A stretch of 64,000 nucleotides of DNA from Osmia lignaria lignaria (lineage: Eukaryota; Arthropoda; Insecta; Hymenoptera; Megachilidae): the NCBI RefSeq assembly GCF_051020975.1, contig NW_027478161.1, positions 2,232,001 through 2,296,000 of the forward strand, in the 5' to 3' direction. How positions within the stretch are numbered: position 1 is the stretch's first letter; every line of letters begins with the position of its first letter. The notes under the pieces were generated by a model. The model did no database searches and was not told the origin of the DNA. It worked only from the letters and a program-made list of their open reading frames with translations. The position numbers and the translations under genes were made by a program. Below, piece after piece: positions 26,509 through 37,455 of this stretch.

Positions 26509-26830
26509 TTGCAGATTTATCTCAAGGGAAGGGGCCTAACGGACATATTTCGAGATATTTCTTCTTCTTGTTGTTCTTCTTCTGCACAGCTAAACTGGAA
26601 GTGGCATTTCCAGCTCGCAATAGTGCAGAGTTATCTCAAAGAAAGGGGCCACGGTGTTTCTGTATCCCTATTATGTTGGTGCGGCTTCGGAACTTTTGAA
26701 TACCTTAATATATCTCGAGAACTACGCATCTGATCAGAAAATATCATAGAACATAAATAGTAGGAAACTTAATTCTCTACAAAAAAGGTGTCTTAACGTT
26801 TTGCCATAGCTCGCATCGTATGCGAGATAT
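26509..26830. repeat. Chimeric monomer joining the two large blocks
   Basis: The left half, with lead-in 'cttcctttccgag' and body 'taaactgg', 'tttccagctcg', matches 30372. The right half ('tatccctatt', 'ttttgaataccttaat', 'gatcagaaaatatc') matches 22968 and leads into N, as there. The switch lies between about 26611 and 26667. It is the junction expected from a duplication of roughly 11-12 units. Confidence 0.82.
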
Positions 26831-29800
26831 TTGCAGAGTTATCTCAAGGGAAGGGGCCTGACGGACATATTTCGAGATATTTCTTCTTCTTGTTGTTCTT
26901 CTTCTGCACAGCTAAGCTGGAAGTGGCATTTGCAGCGCGCAATAGTGCAGAGTTATCTCAAAGAAAGGAGCCACGGTGTTTCTGTATCTCTATTATGTTA
27001 CTGCGGCTTCGGAACTTTTAAATATCTCGATATATCTCGAAAACTACGCTTCTGATCAAGAAATATCATAGAAGGTAAATTGTAGGAAACATAATTCTCT
27101 AGAAAAAAGGTCTCTTAACATTTTGCCATAGCTCGCTTCGTTTCCGAGATATTTGCAGATTTATCTCAAGGGAAGGGGTCTGACGGACATATTTCGAGAT
27201 ATTTCTTCTTCTTGTTGTTCTTCTTCTGCACAGCTAAGCTGGAAGTGGCATTTGCAGCTCGCAATAGTGCAGAGTTATCTCAAAGAAAGGGGCCACCGTG
27301 TTTCTGTATCTCTATTATGTTGGTGCGGCTTCGGAATTTTTAAATATCTCGATATATCTCGAAAACTACGCTTCTGATCAAAAACTATCATAGAACATAA
27401 ATTGTAGGAAATATAATTCTCTACAAAAAAGGTCTCTTAACATTTTGCCATAGCTCGCTTCGTTTCCGAGATATTTGCAGATTTATCTCAAGGGAAGGGG
27501 CCTGACGGACATATTTCGAGATATTTCTTCTTCTTGTTGTTCTTCTTCTGCACAGCTAAGCTGGAAGTGGCATTTGCGGCTCGCAATAGTGCAGAGTTAT
27601 CTCAAAGAGAGGGGCCACGGTGTTTCTGTATCTCTATTATGTTGGTGCGGCTTCGGAACTTTTAAATATCTTGATATATCTCGAGAACTACGCATCTGAT
27701 AAAAAAATATCATACTACATAAAAAGTAGGAAACTTAATTCTCTACAAGAAAGGTCTCTAAACATTTTGCCATAGCTCCCTTCGTTTCCGAGATATTTGC
27801 AGATTTATCTCAAGGGAAGGGGCCTGACGGACATATTTCGAGATATTTCTTCTTCTTGTTGTTCTTCTTCTGCACAGCTAAGCTGGAAGTGGCATTTGCA
27901 GCTCGCAATAGTGCAGAGTTATCTCAAAGAAAGGGGCCACGGTGTTTCTGTATCTCTATTATGTTGGTGCGGCTTCGGAACTTTTAAATATCTTGATATA
28001 TCTCGAGAACTACGCATCTGATCAAAAAATATCATAGAACATAAAAAGTAGGAAACTTAATTCTCTACAAAAAAGGTCTCTTAACATTTTGCCATAGCTC
28101 GCTTCGTTTCCGAGATATTTGCAGATTTATCTCAAGGGAAGGGGCCTAACGGACATATTTCGAGATATTTCTTCTTCTTGTTGTTCTTCTTCTGCACAGC
28201 TAAACTGGAAGTGGCATTTCCAGCTCGCAATAGTGCAGAGTTATCTCAAAGAAAGGGGCCACGGTGTTTCTGTATCTCTATTATGTTTGTGCGGCTTCGG
28301 AACTTTTAAATATCTCGATATATCTCGAGAACTACGCATCTGAGCAAAAAATATCATAGAACATAAAAAGTAGGAAACTTAATTCTCTACAAATAAGGTC
28401 TCTTAACATTTTGCCATAGCTCGCTTCGTTTCCGAGATATTTGCAGATTTATCTCAAGGGAAGGGGGCTGACGGACATATTTCGAGATATTTCTTCTTCT
28501 TGTTGTTCTTCTTCTGCACAGCTAACCTCGAAGTGGCATTTGCAGCTCGCAATAGTGCAGAGTTATCTCAAAGAAAGGGGCCACGGTGTTTCTGTATCTC
28601 TATTATGTTGGTGCGGCTTCGGAACTTATAATATCTTGATATATCTCGAGAACTACGCATCTGATCAAAAAATATCATAGAACATAAAAAGTAGGAAACT
28701 TAATTCGCTACAAATAAGGTCTCTGAACATTTTGCCATAGCTCGGTTCGTTTCCGAAATATTTGCAGATTTATCTCAAGGGAAGGGGCCTGACGGACATA
28801 TTTCGAGATATTTCTTCTTCTTGTTGTTCTTCTTCTGCACAGCTAAGCTGGAAGTGGCATTTGCGGCTCGCACTAGTGCAGAGTTATCTCAAAGAAAGGG
28901 GCCACGGTGTTTCTGTATCTCTAGTATGTTGGTGCGGCTTCGGAACTTTTAAATATCTCGATATATCTCGAAAACTACGCTTCTGATCAAAAAATATCAT
29001 AGAACATAAATTGTAGGAAACATAATTCTCTACAAAAAAGGTCTCTTAACATTTTGCCATAGCTCGCTTCGTTTCCGAGATATTTGCAGATTTATCTCAA
29101 GGGAAGGGGCCTGACGGACATATTTCGAGATATTTCTTCTTCTTGTTGTTCTTCTTCTGCACAGCTAAGCTGGAAGTGGCATTTGCGGCTCGCACTAGTG
29201 CACAGTTATCTCAAAGAACGGGGCCACGGTGTTTCTGTATCTCTAATATGTTGGTGCGGCTTCGGAACTTTTAAGTATCTCGATATATCTCGAAAACTAC
29301 GCTTCTGATCAAAAAATATCATAGAACATAAATTGTAGGAAACATAATTCTCTACAAAAAACGTCTCTTAACATTTTGCGATAGCTCGCTTCGTTTCCGA
29401 GATATTTGCAGATTCAGCTCAAAGGAACTGGCCTGACGGACATATTTCGAGATACTTCTTCTTCTTGTTGTTCTTCCTCTGCACAGCTAAGCTGGAAGTG
29501 GCATTTGCGGCTCGCACTAGTGCAGAGTTATCTCAAAGAAAGGGGCCACGGTGTTTCTGTATCTCTATTATGTTGGTGCGGCTTCGGAACTTTTAAATAT
29601 CTCGATATATCTCGAAAACTACGCTTCTGATCAAAAAATATCATAGAGCGTAAACTGTAGGAAACATTATTCTCTACAAAAAAGGTCTCTTAACATTTTG
29701 CCATAGCTCGCTTCGTTTCCGAGATATTTGCAGATTTATCTCAAGGGAAGTGGCCTGACGGACATATTTCGAGATATTTCTTCTTCTTGTTGTTCTTCTT

Positions 29801-30693
29801 CTGCACAGCTAAGCTGGAAGTGGCATTTGCAGCTCGCAATAGTGCAGAGTTATCCCAAAGAAAGGGGCCACGGTGTTTCTGTATCTCTATTATGTTGGTG
29901 CGGCTTCGGAACTTTTAAATATCTTGATATATCTCGAGAACTACGCATCTGATCAAAAAATATCATACTACATAAAAAGTAGGAAACTTGATTCTCTACA
30001 AGAAAGGTCTCTAAACATTTTGCCATAGCTCGCTTCGTTTCCGAGATATTTGCAGATTTATCTCAAGGGAAGGGGCCTGACGGACATATTTCGAGATATT
30101 TCTTCTTCTTGTTGTTCTTCTTCTGCACAGCTAAGCTGGAAGTGGCATTTGCAGCTCGCAATAGTGCAGAGTTATCTCAAAGAGAGGGGCCACGGTGTTT
30201 CTGTATCTCTATTATGTTGGTGCGGCTTCGGAACTTTTAAATATCTTGATATATCTCGAGAACTACGCATCTGATCAAAAAATATCATAGAACATAAATT
30301 GTAGGGAACATAATTCTCTACAAAAAAGGTCTCTTAACATTTTGCCATAGCTCGCTTCCTTTCCGAGATATTTGCAGATTTATCTCAAGGGAAGGGGCCT
30401 AACGGACATATTTCGAGATATTTCTTCTTCTTGTTGTTCTTCTTCTGCACAGCTAAACTGGAAGTGGCATTTCCAGCTCGCAATAGTGCAGAGTTATCTC
30501 AAAGAAAGGGGCCACGGTGTTTCTGTATCTCTATTATGTTGGTGCGGCTTCGGAACTTTTAAATATCTTGATATATCTCGAGAACTACGCTTCTGATCAA
30601 AAAATATCATAGAACATAAAAAGTAGGAAACTTAATTCTCTACAAAAAAGGTCTCTTAACATTTTGCCATAGCTCGCTTCGTTTCCGAGATAT
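26831..30693. repeat. Twelve-monomer block, copy 2 (3,863 bp)
   Basis: N (26831), O, Q, Q-follower (27797), P (28119), T (28441, carrying the same one-base deletion as 24578), then the units at 28762, 29084 (V), 29406 (W), 29728 (X), 30050 (Y) and 30372. The shared deletion and shared private variants show that this and 23290-26830 come from one duplication. 30372 is the complete version of the unit whose left half ends copy 1. Confidence 0.87.
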
Positions 30694-31661
30694 TTGCAGA
30701 TTTATCTCAAGGGAAGGGGCCTAACGGACATATTTCGAGATATTTCTTCTTCTTGTTGTTCTTCTTCTGCACAGCTAAGCTGGAAGTGGCATTTGCGGCT
30801 CGCACTATTGCAGAGTTATCTCAAAGAATGGGGCCACGGTGTTTCTGTATCTCTATTATGTTGGTGCGGCTTCGGAACTTTTAAATATCTTGATATATCT
30901 CGAGAACTACGCGTCTGATCAAAAAATATCATAGAACATAAAAAGTAGGAACCATAATTCTCTACAAAAAAGGTCTCTTAACATTTTGCCATAGCTCGCT
31001 TCGTTTCCGAGATATTTGCAGATTTATCTCAAGGGAAGGGGCCTGACGGACATATTTCGAGATATTTCTTCTTCTTGTTGTTCTTCTTCTGCACAGCTAA
31101 GCTGGAAGCGGCATTTCCGGCTCGCACTAGTGCAGAGTTATCTCAAAGAGAGGGGCCACGGTGTTTCTGTATCTCTATTATGTTGGTGCGGCTTCGGAAC
31201 TTTTAAATATCTCGATATATCTCGAAAACTACGATTCTGATCAAAAAATATCATAGAACATAAAAAGTAGGAAACTTAATTCTCTACAAAAAAGGTCTCT
31301 TAACATTTTGCCATAGCTCGCTTCGTTTCCGAGATATTTGCAGATTTATCTCAAGGGAAGGGGCCTGACGGACATATTTCGAGATATTTCTTCTTCTTGT
31401 TGTTCTTCTTCTGCACAGCTAAGCTGGAAGTGGCATTTGCAGCTCGCAATAGTGCAGAGTTATCCCAAAGAAAGGGGCCACGGTGTTTCTGTATCTCTAT
31501 TATGTTGGTGCGGCTTCGGAACTTTTAAATATCTTGATATATCTCGAGAACTACGCATCTGATCAAAAAATATCATACTACATAAAAAGTAGGAAACTTG
31601 ATTCTCTACAAGAAAGGTCTCTAAACATTTTGCCATAGCTCGCTTCGTTTCCGAGATATTT

Positions 31662-31801
31662 GCAGATTTATCTCAAGGGAAGGGGCCTGACGGACATATT
31701 TCGAGATATTTCTTCTTCTTGTTGTTCTTCTTCTGCACAGCTAAGCTGGAAGTGGCATTTGCAGCTCGCAATAGTGCAGAGTTATCTCAAAGAGAGGGGC
31801 C
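31662..31801. repeat. Internal direct-repeat pair within the monomer, 114 bp apart
   Basis: Two 26-bp copies start at 31662 and 31776. They share GCAGA-(T/G)-TTATCTCAA and end in GGGGCC. Between them 'gggaa' alternates with 'agaga' or 'agaaa' depending on the monomer. Weaker similarity reaches upstream: 'cattttgccatagctcgc' before copy 1 resembles 'catttgcagctcgc' before copy 2, with a gap of about 14 bp. This suggests the 322-bp unit grew by internal duplication. The pair recurs in nearly every monomer. One monomer (57418) has lost exactly the 114 bp between the copies. Confidence 0.9.
31711..31734. repeat. 24-nt mirror repeat in TTC/TTG tract (recurs in most monomers)
   Basis: The tract TCTTCTTCTT-GTTG-TTCTTCTTCT reads the same forwards and backwards on one strand, 12 nt on each side of the centre. 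It is all pyrimidine except for two G residues. Mirror-symmetric pyrimidine tracts can form triplexes, but the two G interruptions weaken that. The same tract contains 'ttcttcttct' twice, 15 bp apart, which explains the 15-bp deletion in the monomer at 57948. Monomers with 'ttcctctgc' in place of 'ttcttctgc' lose the symmetry. Confidence 0.85.
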
Positions 31802-31857
31802 ACGGTGTTTCTGTATCTCTATTATGTTGGTGCGGCTTCGGAACTTTTAAATATCTT

Positions 31858-31871
31858 GATATATCTCGAGA
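31858..31871. repeat. Overlapping palindromes GATATATC and TCTCGAGA (recur per monomer)
   Basis: GATATATC (8 bp) and TCTCGAGA (8 bp) are both perfect palindromes and overlap by two bases. The CTCGAG core is present in monomers of the '-gagaactacgcatctg' type. It is lost to CTCGAA in monomers of the '-gaaaactacgcttctg' type, where 'tatctcga' instead appears twice in a row. The CTCGAG state therefore marks the two main monomer classes. Confidence 0.85.
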
Positions 31872-34800
31872 ACTACGCATCTGATCAAAAAATATCATAG
31901 AACATAAATTGTAGGAAACATAATTCTCTACAAAAAAGGTCTCTTAACATTTTGCCATAGCTCGCTTCGTTTCCGAGATATTTGCATAGTTATCTCAAGG
32001 GAAGGGGCCTGACGGACATATTTCGAGATATTTCTTCTTCTTGTTGTTCTTCTTCTGCACAGCTAAACTGGAAGTGGCATTTCCAGCTCGCAATAGTGCA
32101 GAGTTATCTCAAAGAAAGGGGCCACGGTGTTTCTGTATCTCTATTATGTTGGTGCGGCTTCGGAACTTTTAAATATCTTGATATATCTCGAGAACTACGC
32201 ATCTGATCAAAAAATATCATAGAACACAAAAAGTAGGAAACTTCATTCTCTACAAAAAAGGTCTCTTAACATTTTGCCATAGCTCGCTTCGTTTCCGAGA
32301 TATTTGCAGATTTATCTCAAGGGAAGGGGCCTGACGGAAATATTTCGAGATATTTCTTCTTCTTGTTGTTCTTCTTCTGCACAGCTGAGCTGGAAGTGGC
32401 ATTTGCAGGTCGCAATAGTGCAGAGTTATCTCAAAGAAAGGGGCCACGGTGTTTCTGTATCTCTATTATGTTGGTGCGGCTTCGGAACTTTTAAATATCT
32501 TGATATATCTCGAGAACTACGCATCTGATCAAAAAATATCATAGAACACAAAAAGTAGGAAACTTAATTCTCTACAAAAAAGGTCTCTTAACATTTTGCC
32601 ATAGCTCGCTTTGTTTCCGAGATATTTGCAGATTTATCTAAAGGGAAGGGGCCTGACGGACATATTTCGAGATATTTCTTCTTCTTGTTGTTCTTCTACT
32701 GCACAGCTAAGCTGGAAGTGGCATTTGCGGCTCGCACTATTGCAGAGTTATCTCAAAGAAAGGGGCCACGGTGTTTCTGTATCTCTATTATGTTGGTGCG
32801 GCTTCGGAACTTTTAAATATCTTGATATATCTCGAGAACTACGCATCTGATCAAAAAATATCATAGAACATAAAAAGTAGGAAACTTAATTCTCTACAAA
32901 AAAGGTCTCTCAACATTTTGCCATAGCTCGCTTCGTTTCCGAGATATTTGCAGATTTATCTCAAGGGAAGGGGCCTGACGGACATATTTCGAGAAGTTTC
33001 TTCTTCTTGTTGTTCTTCTTCTGCACAGCTAAGCTGGAAGTGGCATTTGCGGCTCGCACTAGTGCACAGTTATCTCAAAGAAAGGGGCCACGGTGTTTCT
33101 GTATCTCTAATATGTTGGTGCGGCTTCGGAACTTTTAAGTATCTCGATATATCTCGAAAACTACGCTTCTGATCAAAAAATATCATAGAACATAAATTGT
33201 AGGAAACATAATTCTCTACAAAAAACGTCTCTTAACATTTTGCGATAGCTCGCTTCGTTTCCGAGATATTTGCAGATTCAGCTCAAAGGAACTGGCCTGA
33301 CGGACATATTTCGAGATATTTCTTCTTCTTGTTGTTCTTCCTCTGCACAGCTAAGCTGGAAGTGGCATTTGCGGCTCGCACTAGTGCAGAGTTATCTCAA
33401 AGAAAGGGGCCACGGTGTTTCTGTATCTCTATTATGTTGGTGCGGCTTCGGAACTTTTAAATATCTCGATATATCTCGAAAACTACGCTTCTGATCAAAA
33501 AATATCATAGAGCGTAAACTGTAGGAAACATTATTCTCTACAAAAAAGGTCTCTTAACATTTTGCCATAGCTCGCTTCGTTTCCGAGATATTTGCAGATT
33601 TATCTCAAGGGATGTGGCCTGACGGACATATTTCGAGATATTTCTTCTTCTTGTTGTTCTTCTTCTGCACAGCTAAGCTGGAAGTGGCATTTGCAGCTCG
33701 CAATAGTGCAGAGTTATCCCAAAGAAAGGGGCCACGGTGTTTCTGTATCTCTATTATGTTGGTGCGGCTTCGGAACTTTTAAATATCTTGATATATCTCG
33801 AGAACTGCGCATCTGATCAAAAAATATCATAGAACATAAAAAGTAGGAAACTTAATTCTCTACAAGAAAGGTCTCTAAACATTTTGCCATAGCTCGCTTC
33901 GTTTCCGAGATATTTGCAGATTTATCTCAAGGGAAGGGGCCTGACGGACATATTTCGAGATATTTCTTCTTCTTGTTGTTCTTCTTCTGCACAGCTAAGC
34001 TGGAAGTGGCATTTGCAGCTCGCAATAGTGCAGAGTTATCTCAAAGAGAGGGGCCACGGTGTTTCTGTATCTCTATTATGTTGGTGCGGCTTCGGAACTT
34101 TTAAATATCTTGATATATCTCGAGAACTACGCATCTGATCAAAAAATATCATAGAACATAAATTGTAGGAAACATAATTCTCTACAAAAAAGGTCTCTTA
34201 ACATTTTGCCATAGCTCGCTTCGTTTCCGAGATATTTGCATATTTATCTCAAGGGAAGGGGCCTGACGGACATATTTCGAGATATTTCTTCTTCTTGTTG
34301 TTCTTCTTCTGCACAGCTAAACTGGAAGTGGCATTTCCAGCTCGCAATAGTGCAGAGTTATCTCAAAGAAAGGGGCCACGGTGTTTCTGTATCTCTATTA
34401 TGTTGGTGCGGCTTCGGAACTTTTAAATATCTTGATATATCTCGAGAACTACGCATCTGATCAAAAAATATCATAGAACACAAAAAGTAGGAAACTTCAT
34501 TCTCTACAAAAAAGGTCTCTTAACATTTTGCCATAGCTCGCTTCGTTTCCGAGATATTTGCAGATTTATCTCAAGGGAAGGGGCCTGACGGACATATTTC
34601 GAGATATTTCTTCTTCTTGTTGTTCTTCTTCTGCACAGCTGAGCTGGAAGTGGCATTTGCAGGTCGCAATAGTGCAGAGTTATCTCAAAGAAAGGGGCCA
34701 CGGTGTTTCTGTATCTCTATTATGTTGGTGCGGCTTCGGAACTTTTAAATATCTTGATATATCTCGAGAACTACGCATCTGATCAAAAAATATCATAGAA

Positions 34801-34879
34801 CACAAAAAGTAGGAAACTTAATTCTCTACAAAAAAGGTCTCTTAACATTTTGCCATAGCTCGTTTCGTTTCCGAGATAT

Positions 34880-37455
34880 TTGCAGATTTATCTCAAGGGA
34901 AGGGGCCTGACGGACATATTTCGAGATATTTCTTCTTCTTGTTGTTCTTCTTCTGCACAGCTGAGCTGGAAGTGGCATTTGCAGGTCGCAATAGTGCAGA
35001 GTTATCTCAAAGAAAGGGGCCACGGTGTTTCTGTATCTCTATTATGTTGGTGCGGCTTCGGAACTTTTAAATATCTCGATATATCTCGAAAACTACGCTT
35101 CTGATCAAAAAATATCATAGAACACAAAAAGTAGGAAACTTAATTCTCTACAAAAAAGGTCTCTTAACATTTTGCCATAGCTCGCTTCGTTTCCGAGATA
35201 TTTGCAGATTTATCTCAAGGGAAGGGGCCTGACGGACATATTTCGAGATATTTCTTCTTCTTGTTGTTCTTCTTCTGCACAGCTAAGCTCGAAGCGACAT
35301 TTGCAGCTCGCAATAGTGCAGAGTTATCTCAAAGAAAGGGGCCACGGTGTTTCTGTATCTCTATTATGTTGGTGCGGCTTCGGAACTTTTAAATATCTTG
35401 ATATATCTCGAGAACTACGCATCTGATCAAAAAATATCATAGAACACAAAAAGTAGGAAACTTAATTCTCTACAAAAAAGGTCTCTTAACATTTTGCCAT
35501 AGCTCGCTTCGTTTCCGAGATATTTGCAGATTTATCTCAAGGGAAGGGGCCTGACGGACATATTTCGAGATATTTCTTCTTCTTGTTGTTCTTCTTCTGC
35601 ACAGCTGAGCTGGAAGTGGCATTTGCAGGTCGCAATAGTGCAGAGTTATCTCAAAGAAAGGGGCCACGGTGTTTCTGTATCTCTATTATGTTGGTGCGGC
35701 TTCGGAACTTTTAAATATCTCGATATATCTCGAAAACTGCGCTTCTGATCAAAAAATGTCATAGAACACAAAAAGTAGGAAACTTAATTCTCTACAAAAA
35801 AGGTCTCTTAACATTTTGCCATAGCTCGCTTCGTTTCCGAGATATTTGCAGATTTATCTCAAGGGAAGGGGCCTGACGGACATATTTCGAGATATTTCTT
35901 CTTCTTGTTGTTCTTCTTCTGCACAGCTAAGCTCGAAGCGACATTTGCAGCTCGCAATAGTGCAGAGTTATCTCAAAGAAAGGGGCCACGGTGTTTCTGT
36001 ATCTCTATTATGTTGGTGCGGCTTCGGAACTTTTAAATATCTTGATATATCTCGAGAACTACGCATCTGATCAAAAAATATCATAGAACACAAAAAGTAG
36101 GAAACATAATTCTCTACAAAAAAGGTCTCTTAACATTTTGCCATAGCTCGCTTCGTTTCCGAGATATTTGCAGATTTATCTCAAGGGAAGGGGCCTGACG
36201 GACATATTTCGAGATATTTCTTCTTCTTGTTGTTCTTCTTCTGCACAGCTGAGCTGGAAGTGGCATTTGCAGGTCGCAATAGTGCAGAGTTATCTCAAAG
36301 AAAGGGGCCACGGTGTTTCTGTATCTCTATTATGTTGGTGCGGCTTCGGAACTTTTAAATATCTCGATATATCTCGAAAACTACGCTTCTGATCAAAAAA
36401 TGTCATAGAACACAAAAAGTAGGAAACTTAATTCTCTACAAAAAAGGTCTCTTAACATTTTGCCATAGCTCGCTTCGTTTCCGAGATATTTGCAGATTTA
36501 TCTCAAGGGAAGGGGCCTGACGGACATATTTCGAGATATTTCTTCTTCTTGTTGTTCTTCTTCTGCACAGCTAAGCTCGAAGCGACATTTGCAGCTCGCA
36601 ATAGTGCAGAGTTATCTCAAAGAAAGGGGCCACGGTGTTTCTGTATCTCTATTATGTTGGTGCGGCTTCGTAACTTTTAAATATCTTGATATATCTCGAG
36701 AACTACGCATCTGATCAAAAAATATCATAGAAAACAAAAAGTAGGAAACTTAATTCTCTACAAAAAAGGTCTCTTAACATTTTGCCATAGCTCGCTTCGT
36801 TTCCGAGATATTTGCAGATTTATCTCAAGGGAAGGGGCCTGACGGACATATTTCGAGATATTTCTTCTTCTTGTTGTTCTTCTTCTGCACAGCTGAGCTG
36901 GAAGTGGCATTTGCAGGTCGCAATAGTGCAGAGTTATCTCAAAGAAAGGGGCCACGGTGTTTCTGTATCTCTATTATGTTGGTGCGGCTTCGGAACTTTT
37001 AAATATCTCGATATATCTCGAAAACTACGCTTCTGATCAAAAAATGTCATAGACCGTAAATTGTAGGAAACATTATTCTCTACAAAAAAGGTCTCTTAAC
37101 ATTTTGCCATAGCTCGCTTCGTTTCCGAGATATTTGCAGATTCATCTCAAGGGAAGGGGTCTGACGGACATATTTCGAGATATTTCTTCTTCTTGTTGTT
37201 CTTCTTCTGCACAGCTAAGCTCGAAGCGGCATTTGCAGCTCGCAATAGTGCAGAGTTATCTCAAAGAAAGAGGCCACGGTGTTTCTGTACCTCTATTATG
37301 TTGGTGCAGCTTCGGAACTTTTAAATATCTTGATATATCTCGAGAACTACGCATCTGATCAAAAAATATCATCGAACATAAAAAGTAGGAAACTTAATTC
37401 TCTACAAAAAAGGTCTCTTAACATTTTGCCATAGCTCGCTTCGTTTCCGAGATAT
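34880..37455. repeat. Alternating dimer array inside the 18-mer
   Basis: Two monomer types alternate. Type a ('cagctgagctgg', 'gcaggtcgc') is at 34880, 35524, 36168 and 36812. Type b ('aagctcgaagcgac') is at 35202, 35846 and 36490, with a variant b at 37134 ('attcatctcaag', 'tgtacctct', 'gtgcagcttcgg'). Most carry the unusual linker 'gaacacaaaaag', which combines features of both main 3' classes. The series recurs at 40676-43251 as part of the larger duplication. Confidence 0.88.

Larger units (their letters stand above)
23290..26830. repeat. Eleven-monomer block, copy 1 (3,541 bp)
   Basis: Order: N, O, Q, a Q-follower/P chimera (24256), T (24578, one base short at 'aacttataatatc'), a unit with 'ctctagtatgttgg' (24899), V (25221, 'gtgcacagtt', 'tctaatatgttgg', 'aagaacgggg'), W (25543, 'attcagctcaaaggaact'), X (25865, 'gggaagtggcc', 'tatcccaaag'), Y (26187) and a chimera (26509). 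It matches the following block at offset 3,541 for the first three units and 3,863 after that. Confidence 0.87.
31660..31981. repeat. Representative 322-bp monomer
   Basis: This unit is close to the majority sequence and serves here to describe monomer anatomy. In order: GAGATAT just before its left edge (31653-31659); the first 26-bp internal repeat (31662-31687); GAGATAT again (31703-31709); a TTC/TTG mirror tract (31711-31734); the second 26-bp internal repeat (31776-31801); 'tctctattatgttggtgcgg'; the palindromic GATATATCTCGAGA (31858-31871); then an A-rich stretch with 'gatcaaaaaatatc' and 'ctacaaaaaaggtctctt'. The last part, 'gccatagctcgcttcgtttc', leads into the next unit. The period is not a multiple of three. 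Confidence 0.95.
30694..34879. repeat. Mixed block with a third V-W-X-Y cassette and a seven-unit duplication
   Basis: V (32948), W (33270), X (33592) and Y (33914) repeat the cassette seen at 25221 and 29084. X-like 31338 and Y-like 31660, together with 31982 and 32304, recur seven units later at 33592-34558 (2,254 bp), including 'ttgcata' in the fourth-unit pair 31982/34236 and 'cagctgagctgg' with 'gcaggtcgc' in 32304/34558. 30694 and 32626 share 'cgcactattgcag'. Confidence 0.8.

Noticed and set aside
31711..31734. Independent microsatellite
   Set aside because: The TTC/TTG tract is a fixed part of the monomer with nearly constant length. Only the unit at 57948 shows slippage.
31870..31890. 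Hammerhead ribozyme core near 'ctgatcaaaaaa'
   Set aside because: The conserved CTGATGA is absent (here CTGATCA), and I see no matching GAAA-bearing stem arrangement.
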